A DNA stretch of 64,000 nucleotides from Miltoncostaea sp963762825 (lineage in GTDB: Bacteria > Actinomycetota > Thermoleophilia > Miltoncostaeales > Miltoncostaeaceae), in NCBI GenBank assembly GCA_963762825.1, contig CAVXLZ010000001.1, positions 496,001-560,000 of the forward strand, written 5' to 3'. The translations under genes and the position numbers were made by a program. A model generated the notes under the pieces. That model saw nothing but the letters and a program-made list of their open reading frames with translations. It did no database searches and had not been told where the DNA came from. Of the stretch, positions 58,803 to 64,000 are shown one piece after another; the first letter of the stretch is position 1, and every line of letters begins with the position of its first letter.

Positions 58803-61196
58803 GTGGATCCGCGGAGCGCCGAGCTGCTGGAGCTGCCCGTGGTGCGGGCGCGTCTGGGTGGGCTGACCTCATTCGCCGGCGGGCGCGCCCTCGCCGAGGC
58901 AATCGCCCCTTCGGCCGACCCTGCCGAGGTCGCCGATCGGGTGGAGCGGACCGAGGAGGCGCTGCGCCTGCGCGATGGGGGAGTCGGCGGACCGGGCGGT
59001 GCCTTCGACATCCGCCCGATCGTCGCCCAGGCGGTGCGCGAGGCGACCCTCGACGCCGATGCTCTCGCGGAGGTGCTCGCCACCGTCCGGATCTGGTTCG
59101 AGAGCACCGAGGCCCTCGCCCCCCTGGAGGAGGTCGCGCCTCTGGTCGTGGCCAGCGTGAGCGCTCCGAGCGTCGTGGGAGCGCGTCGAGTCGAGGCCGC
59201 GCTCGCGCGCGCCCTCGATCCGCATGGGGGCCTGCTCGACACGGCCTCGCCCGAGCTCGCCTCGGTGCGCCGCCGCCTGGTCGGTGCGCGGCGAGCCGCA
59301 TCCGACCTGCTTCGCGAGCTGGCCGTGCGCCTGCGTTCCCATCTCCAGGAGTCGTTCACCACCCTGCGCGGCGGCCGGCCCGTGCTGGCGGTCAAGGCGT
59401 CGTCCCGGTCGGCTGTCCCGGGCATCGTCCACGACAGCTCCGGGTCGGGCGAGACGATCTTCGTCGAGCCGATCGCGCTCGTGGAGGCCAACAATCGCAC
59501 GCGCCAGCTCGCGGCCGAGGAGGCCGAGGAGCAGGAGCGCATACTGCGGACCCTCTCGCGCCTCGTCGGCGAAGAGCGGGAGGTCCTCGATGACGTGACC
59601 GGTGCCCTCGCCGAGCTCGACCTCCGTCTTGCGGCGGCGGCGCTGTCGCTCGCATGGCGCGGGTGCCCGGTCGTCCCGGCGGCGGAGGTCGATCTGCGGG
59701 AGGCCCGCCACCCGCTGCTCGATCCCTCCGCAGCCGTGCCCATCGACCTTCCGCTGGCGGGTATCCGCGCCCTGGTGGTCTCGGGGCCCAATACGGGGGG
59801 CAAGACCGTCGCCCTGAAGACGCTCGGGCTGCTCGCCATGCTCCACCAGTGCGGCCTGCGCGTGCCCGCCGAGAGCGCCCGCCTTCCGGTGTTCGACAGG
59901 ATCCTCGCCGATATCGGTGACGACCAGTCGATCGCCGAGAGCCTCTCGACCTTCTCCGCTCACGTGGGCCGGATCGTGGCGATCATGGGGGCGGTCGGCC
60001 CTCGTTCGCTGGTGCTCCTCGACGAGCCCGCCGCCGGGACGGACCCCGACGAGGGCTCTCGGCTGGCCCAGGCGGTGATCGAGCGCCTCGTCGATCAGGG
60101 CGCCCTGGTCCTGGCGACGACCCACCACCCCGAGGTCAAGGCATGGGCCAGTACGTCGCCGGCGGCGTCCAATGCAGCCGTGGGAGTGGACATCCGCACG
60201 CTGCGCCCCCTCTACGCGCTGAAGATCGGCGAGCCCGGCGCCTCGCACGCCCTCGGGATCGCCGAAGGCCTCGGCCTGGACCCCGCGGTCGTGGAAGCCG
60301 CGCGCGGGGCCGGGCCACCCGAGCGCAGGGCGCTCGAGGCGCTCCTCGCCGAGGCAGCGGGCGCTCGCGCCGCCGCTGATCGCGAGCTGGAGGAGGCGCG
60401 GCAGGCGCGGCGTGCGGCCGGGGCGGCCGAAGGGCGGGCATCGGAGCGGGCGGCCGATCTGGAGCGGCGGATCGCCGACTCGCGCGAGCGCGCGAGCGCG
60501 GAGCGGACGGCTGCCCGGGCCCGCGCAGAGGCCGAGCTGGCCGGGCTGACACGCGAGCTCGCCGAGTTGCGCGGGGCGATCTCGGCCGCTCGGCGCGAGG
60601 AGGCGGGGCGGGCGGCCGAGTCTGGAGGCGCTCCGGCCGGCGAGCGCGCGCGCGAGCGCGACCGGAGGTTGGGCGCGGCCTCCCTCGGAGTGGCCCGCGC
60701 GCGGGATCTGCTCCGTGCGCCGATGGCCGCAGCGCCCGCGGATCCGGTGGCGGTGGGCGACGAGGTCGTCGATCCGGAGATGGGCTTTCGCGGCCGCGTC
60801 ATCTCCATCGACGGTGGCCGGGCCGAGGTCCAGGGTGGCTCCGCCCGGATGCGCCTGCCGGTCGATCGGCTCATTCCCGACCGCGCCGCCGCGCGGGCCC
60901 CGGAGCCCGAGCCGCCGCCGCTGCCGCACCCGCCACCCTCCGGCGCGGCGGCATCGTTCGAGATCGACGTGAGGGGACGGCGCGCGGAGGAGACGCGTGG
61001 CATCGTGCGCGAGCGGATCGACGCCGCCGCGATGGCGGGTCTACCGTCGGTTCGGGTGATCCACGGCCACGGGACCGGGGCGCTGCGGGCGGTGGTGCGC
61101 GAGGAGCTCCAGAGGCACCCACTGGTGGAGAGCGCCGGGCCGGCCCCGCCCGATCAGGGCGGGGACGGCGCGACGGTCGCCCAGCTCACCGAATGA
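58803..61196 (+). CDS. mutS2: Endonuclease MutS2
   Basis: A 797-residue MutS2, which lacks the mismatch-recognition domain and acts in recombination suppression or in rescue of collided ribosomes. The core and clamp region (1-300) is followed by the ATPase: Walker A GPNTGGKT at about 328-335, LSTFSAHVGRI, and Walker B LVLLDEPAAGTDPDEG. A long coiled coil (about 500-630, extremely Ala/Glu/Arg-rich), a KOW-like domain (VGDEVVDPEMGFRGRVISI) and a C-terminal Smr domain (IDVRGRRAEET, RVIHGHGTGALR) complete it. The Smr residues are intact. GTG start, leaderless. Confidence 0.95.
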   Translation: MDPRSAELLELPVVRARLGGLTSFAGGRALAEAIAPSADPAEVADRVERTEEALRLRDGGVGGPGGAFDIRPIVAQAVREATLDADALAEVLATVRIWFESTEALAPLEEVAPLVVASVSAPSVVGARRVEAALARALDPHGGLLDTASPELASVRRRLVGARRAASDLLRELAVRLRSHLQESFTTLRGGRPVLAVKASSRSAVPGIVHDSSGSGETIFVEPIALVEANNRTRQLAAEEAEEQERILRTLSRLVGEEREVLDDVTGALAELDLRLAAAALSLAWRGCPVVPAAEVDLREARHPLLDPSAAVPIDLPLAGIRALVVSGPNTGGKTVALKTLGLLAMLHQCGLRVPAESARLPVFDRILADIGDDQSIAESLSTFSAHVGRIVAIMGAVGPRSLVLLDEPAAGTDPDEGSRLAQAVIERLVDQGALVLATTHHPEVKAWASTSPAASNAAVGVDIRTLRPLYALKIGEPGASHALGIAEGLGLDPAVVEAARGAGPPERRALEALLAEAAGARAAADRELEEARQARRAAGAAEGRASERAADLERRIADSRERASAERTAARARAEAELAGLTRELAELRGAISAARREEAGRAAESGGAPAGERARERDRRLGAASLGVARARDLLRAPMAAAPADPVAVGDEVVDPEMGFRGRVISIDGGRAEVQGGSARMRLPVDRLIPDRAAARAPEPEPPPLPHPPPSGAAASFEIDVRGRRAEETRGIVRERIDAAAMAGLPSVRVIHGHGTGALRAVVREELQRHPLVESAGPAPPDQGGDGATVAQLTE

Positions 61197-61209
61197 GACC
61201 CCGGAGGGG

Positions 61210-61572
61210 TCAGCCGGGGAGCGGAAGCTCGCTGATGCCCTTCAGGACGCTGACGTCCGGGGCCATCGTGCGGAACGCCTCGTCCTTCTGAAGCACGCCG
61301 ACGGTCGAGACCGGCGTCTCCTGCATGCGCGAGAGCATCGAGGCGGCATCGCGCGAGCGCGGGACCGCCTTGTAGGTGGAGACCAGGATGGCGTCGTAGC
61401 CGCCCTCCTTGGCCGCATCGAGGGGCTTGGGCCATGTCGGGTCGACGACCTCGACCTCCCAGCCCTTCGCGGTGAGTCTCTCGACGGCGACCTCGGAGCC
61501 CGGGAAGCGAACCTTCCCGTCCTTGTTGTGGACGACGTCGGTGGGAACGGTGACAAACAGTAGTTTCGGCAT
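61210..61572 (-). CDS. Small Rossmann-like hypothetical protein
   Basis: A 120-residue soluble protein with alternating strands and helices: KLLFVTVPTDVVHNKDGKV, WEVEVVDPTWPKPLDAA, YDAILVSTYKAV. It resembles small flavodoxin- or B12-binding-like folds, but no cofactor motif is clear. A TAACCT hexamer 8 bases before the ATG supports this start and leaderless expression. It is divergent from the nitroreductase-family gene. Confidence 0.75.
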   Translation of the reverse strand: MPKLLFVTVPTDVVHNKDGKVRFPGSEVAVERLTAKGWEVEVVDPTWPKPLDAAKEGGYDAILVSTYKAVPRSRDAASMLSRMQETPVSTVGVLQKDEAFRTMAPDVSVLKGISELPLPG

Positions 61573-61580
61573 GGGTCGGG

Positions 61581-61586
61581 AGGTTA
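61581..61586 (-). promoter_or_regulatory. -10 hexamer of the small Rossmann-like gene (leaderless)
   Basis: Minus-strand TAACCT, 8 bases before the ATG at 61572. Confidence 0.45.
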
Positions 61587-61693
61587 CCTGCTCTGGCGGT
61601 CTTGTGTCGGGCCACGGCGGTACCGACCGGGCGAGCCGCCCCGTCGCCGGGAAACATCCGTCGCAACGGTCGCCACGAAGGCGGGCGCCGGTG

Positions 61694-61732
61694 TAGATTG
61701 CCCTCGCCGGCGGGTCCCGTGTGCAACCCGCC
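61694..61732 (+). promoter_or_regulatory. Promoter and 5' leader hairpin of the nitroreductase-family gene
   Basis: A TAGATT -10-like hexamer (61694-61699) followed directly by an inverted repeat GGCGGGT (61709-61715) / ACCCGCC (61726-61732) with a 10-base loop. The leader to the ATG would be about 70 bases, unlike the leaderless genes around it. Confidence 0.4.
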
Positions 61733-61775
61733 CTGCAGTCACACACGCCAGTTGATGCGACCCCAGGGGGGCGAT

Positions 61776-62786
61776 ATGTCAGTAAGCGCAAGCGACATCA
61801 CCGACAAGGGTTTTCTCCAGACCGTCGGCGACCGTCGCAGCATCCGTTACTACGACCCGGACAAGAAGGTCGAGGACTGGAAGATCCAGACCATCCTTCA
61901 GTCGGCTCGTCTCGCCTCCTGTCAGGGCAACATCAACGCCACCGAAGCGATCGTGGTGGAGCGGGGCAACTCCGACCTCTGGGACGAGATCGAGGAGTGC
62001 GTCTCGGGCTTCAACGTCCAGATCATCAACCAGTCGTCGCACCTGATCTTCTGGCTGACGAACCTGAACGCCTGGTACGGCCGCGCCAACGACGGTCTCT
62101 CGTCGCTCTCGCTCTCGGGCGCGCTGACCAAGTACCACGGCTGGAACTACGAGTTCACGATGACGCAGACCGTCCCGCGCCTCATGAGCTTCCCGACCGA
62201 GCGCACCGAGAACCTCCTGCGGTTCGAGACGGGCCAGGCCGCCGGCGCCGCAACGCTCGCGGCATCGGCTCTCGACATCGGCAGCATCCTGATCGCCTTC
62301 GGCCGCAAGCCGGGTGGCGTGGAGAAGGCCTTCGGCCTCACCCCGAACCTGAAGTTCACCTGGGCGCACGCCTTCGGCTACCCGCTCGAGGACTTCAAGG
62401 CCGGCGGCCAGCGCCCCCGGCTCAAGTTCGGCAAGCTCTTCCACAAGGGCGCCTACGGCGTGCCGCTCGATGCGGATCCGGCGGTGGACGAGGCGTTGAA
62501 GGCGAAGGGGATGCTCCAGGAGCAGTCTCCGACGAGCGGTCGCGTCGAGGAGATCGATGCCCTCGCCGCCAAGTTCAGCCGCGACCCCGGCGTGGTCTCC
62601 TGGCCCGCCAAGGAGGTCAAGCGCCTGATGAACGATGAGGACTGGGACTTCGGTCCGAACATCCGCAAGCGCGCTGAGGACGTGCTCGCGCAGGGCGGTC
62701 TCCCCGACTACCCCGAGGAGATGACCGAGACCTTCAAGAAGCTCCTCGAGGAGCACAACATCGACACCACCAAGTACCTGGGCTAG
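61776..62786 (+). CDS. Nitroreductase-family flavoprotein
   Basis: A 336-residue protein whose N-terminus (VGDRRSIRYYDPDKKVEDWK, LQSARLASCQGNINATEAIV) is the FMN-binding start of the nitroreductase fold; the central helix region includes LRFETGQAAGAATLAASALD. A C-terminal extension of about 100 residues (VDEALKAKGMLQEQSP, WDFGPNIRKRAEDVLAQGG) is not part of the minimal fold. Codon choice is cleaner than in neighbours (mostly AAG, TTC, AAC, GAG), which with a long leader and strong terminator suggests high expression. The ATG follows AGGGGGGC. The reaction is unknown. Confidence 0.85.
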   Translation: MSVSASDITDKGFLQTVGDRRSIRYYDPDKKVEDWKIQTILQSARLASCQGNINATEAIVVERGNSDLWDEIEECVSGFNVQIINQSSHLIFWLTNLNAWYGRANDGLSSLSLSGALTKYHGWNYEFTMTQTVPRLMSFPTERTENLLRFETGQAAGAATLAASALDIGSILIAFGRKPGGVEKAFGLTPNLKFTWAHAFGYPLEDFKAGGQRPRLKFGKLFHKGAYGVPLDADPAVDEALKAKGMLQEQSPTSGRVEEIDALAAKFSRDPGVVSWPAKEVKRLMNDEDWDFGPNIRKRAEDVLAQGGLPDYPEEMTETFKKLLEEHNIDTTKYLG

Positions 62787-62809
62787 CACTCCTTCGTACC
62801 GCTGGTCCC

Positions 62810-62847
62810 GCGGCCCCCCGACCCTCGCGAGAGGGTCGGGGGGCCGC
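62810..62847 (+). terminator. Strong 17-bp hairpin terminator
   Basis: Perfect 17-base arms (62810-62826 and 62831-62847) with a GCGA tetraloop, 23 bases past the nitroreductase-family stop, followed by GTTCGTTCC. Confidence 0.85.
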
Positions 62848-62863
62848 GTTCGTTCCGGGCCCG

Positions 62864-62869
62864 TATCGT
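62864..62869 (+). promoter_or_regulatory. -10 hexamer of the DAG-kinase family gene (leaderless)
   Basis: TATCGT, 7 bases before the GTG at 62877, which is why that GTG is preferred over the one at 62868 that overlaps the hexamer. Confidence 0.45.
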
Positions 62870-62876
62870 GCGTGCG

Positions 62877-63857
62877 GTGTCCCGCTCGGGCCCTCCATCG
62901 CGCCGTGCCCGGGCCGGCGGCGCCCTCGCCCTCGCCGTCGCCGCCGCCCTCGGGGCGGTCGCGATACGCCGACGATGCGCATCGGACGCGCCCACCGTCC
63001 AGCTGGCCGACGTCACCGAGTCATCGGGCCTCGGCCCGGTGGCGCTGGTGGCGAACCCGGGAAGCGGCAGCGCCGGCGGCCTCGACTTCGACGGCGTACG
63101 CGTGCGCGAGCTCGCCGAGGGCGAGGATCTCATCGAGGTTCTGCATTCGCTCGCCGGGCAGGCCGCCGTGGTCGGGATGGCGGGCGGCGACGGATCGGTG
63201 GGATGCGCCGCGCAGGTCGCCTGCGAGCACGACCGGGTCCTCTGGGTGGTGCCGGGAGGAACGCTCAACCACTTCGCACGCGATCTCGGGGTGCGGACGC
63301 CCGAGATCGCCCGGGAGAGCCTCGCGGCCGGGCGGATCGCCCGGGTCGACATGGGCGAGGCCGCGGGGATCGGCTTCGTCAACAACGCCTCCCTCGGGAT
63401 CTACGGAGAGCTCGTGCGGCGGCGGGAGGCGCTCGAGCACCGTATGCCCAAGCGCCTGGCCCTGCTCATCGCCATGGCGCGCACGTTGCGTGGCGCCGAG
63501 CCGATGGGCGTCGAGATCGACGGAGCGCGGCGGCGCGTCTACCTGGTCTTCGTGGGAAACAACTCCTACTCGGGCGCGGGTCTCACAGCGAGGCGATCGC
63601 TGCAGGAGGGCTGTCTGGACGTGCGCGTCCTCTCGGCCGAGGGCCGCCTTCCCCGGATGTCTGCCCTCTGGGCGATCCTCATCTCGCCGGGTGGCGACTC
63701 GCGATGGCTCTCCGGGAGCCTGCGGCCGGATGTCACGGTGCGCCTCGACGCGCCCGCCGAGCTCGCCCACGATGGCGAGGTCCGCGAGGTGTCCGGAGAG
63801 ATCGCCTTCCGCAGCCGCTCACGCTGCCTGCGCGTGCTGGTGCCCGCGCCCGGCTGA
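62877..63857 (+). CDS. Diacylglycerol kinase catalytic-domain lipid kinase
   Basis: A 326-residue DAGK_cat/YegS-like protein, phosphorylating a lipid or sphingoid-like alcohol. A hydrophobic N-terminal segment (GGALALAVAAALGAVAI) may anchor it. The nucleotide motif GMAGGDGSVG and PGGTLNHFARDLG are diagnostic; later motifs are GFVNNASLGIYGELV and VGNNSYSGAGL. The C-terminal sandwich domain is complete. It starts just after the nitroreductase terminator on its own leaderless promoter and ends 42 bases before tRNA-Arg. Confidence 0.92.
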   Translation: MSRSGPPSRRARAGGALALAVAAALGAVAIRRRCASDAPTVQLADVTESSGLGPVALVANPGSGSAGGLDFDGVRVRELAEGEDLIEVLHSLAGQAAVVGMAGGDGSVGCAAQVACEHDRVLWVVPGGTLNHFARDLGVRTPEIARESLAAGRIARVDMGEAAGIGFVNNASLGIYGELVRRREALEHRMPKRLALLIAMARTLRGAEPMGVEIDGARRRVYLVFVGNNSYSGAGLTARRSLQEGCLDVRVLSAEGRLPRMSALWAILISPGGDSRWLSGSLRPDVTVRLDAPAELAHDGEVREVSGEIAFRSRSRCLRVLVPAPG

Positions 63858-63882
63858 CGCCGGACGGCCGCGGCGGGTCCGC

Positions 63883-63888
63883 TACGGT
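63883..63888 (+). promoter_or_regulatory. -10 hexamer of tRNA-Arg
   Basis: TACGGT, ending 11 bases before the mature tRNA 5' end, the same spacing as for tRNA-Thr. Confidence 0.4.
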
Positions 63889-63899
63889 CTCACGCACGA

Positions 63900-63973
63900 G
63901 CGCCCGTAGCTCAGCTGGATAGAGCAGTGGACTTCTAATCCGCCGGTCGCAGGTTCGAATCCTGCCGGGCGCG
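63900..63973 (+). tRNA. tRNA-Arg (anticodon TCT)
   Basis: Full cloverleaf of 74 bases. Acceptor GCGCCCG pairs with CGGGCGC, the anticodon stem GTGGA/TCCGC (one G-T pair) holds CTTCTAA (anticodon TCT, reads AGA), and the T arm is GCAGG-TTCGAAT-CCTGC. Discriminator G; CCA not encoded. AGA codons are rare in this GC-rich window. Confidence 0.96.
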
Positions 63974-64000
63974 CTCACGGGATCCCTTTCGACGAAGGGG

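Noticed and set aside
1..64000. CRISPR array, insertion sequence or prophage
   Set aside because: No regularly spaced direct repeats, transposase, integrase or phage structural genes were found.

Overview
The window is GC-rich, densely packed chromosomal DNA with many 4-bp ATGA/GTGA gene overlaps and frequent GTG starts. Gene content (PPK2, BipA/TypA, MutS2, MprAB-like two-component pair, RskA-type anti-sigma factor, DUF2867 and DUF4389 proteins) suggests a deep-branching actinomycete, most likely of the Thermoleophilia type. That placement is inferred from gene content and style; no rRNA or ribosomal protein gene is present to confirm it. I see no prophage, insertion sequence or CRISPR array.

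Layout. 1-15.9 kb: the 3' end of a ketoacyl synthase, a GGDEF protein, an RraA-like protein, a SCO lipoprotein, an aldehyde dehydrogenase and an NlpC/P60 peptidase; then the msrB-GH3-moeA operon, a coupled M20 peptidase/P-loop pair, a flavin reductase, and a membrane histidine kinase with its LuxR-type regulator. 15.9-21 kb: a decayed zone after tRNA-Thr(TGT). It holds the 3' ends of two histidine kinase genes pointing away from a common junction, a glycosyltransferase/acyltransferase pair, a USP-CBS-USP stress protein followed by a frameshifted USP remnant, and a membrane-protein pseudogene broken in several places. 21-33 kb: DUF4389 protein, MarR/oxidoreductase operon, secreted proteins (one collagen-like), a methyltransferase, an MFS transporter with a long C-terminal extension, and an MprAB-like pair beside a small secreted helical protein. 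33-38.8 kb: a frameshifted beta-propeller gene, metY, a small gene under a consensus Gram-positive SOS box, and typA.

38.9-45.6 kb is the most unusual part: three tandem genes for secreted proteins of about 700 residues. Each has seven blade-like repeats followed by three copies of a helical repeat built around an 'INQ' motif. The 3' ends of two copies are almost identical, and the third has a frameshift in its signal peptide. I do not recognise this architecture.

45.6-64 kb: a MarR-controlled YceI/FMN-reductase divergon, 5'-3' exonuclease, enoyl-CoA hydratase relative, PhoU-like and TetR proteins, an ECF sigma/anti-sigma pair divergent from a secreted two-domain protein, an NAD(P)-binding DUF2867 protein, an FAD oxidoreductase, PPK2, AI-2E transporter, mutS2, a nitroreductase-family gene with its own strong terminator, a DAG-kinase family protein and tRNA-Arg(TCT).

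A theme across the window is leaderless expression. Ten genes have a TANNNT hexamer ending 6-8 bases before an ATG or GTG and no Shine-Dalgarno sequence; both tRNA genes have a similar hexamer 11 bases upstream. These hexamers help choose start codons.
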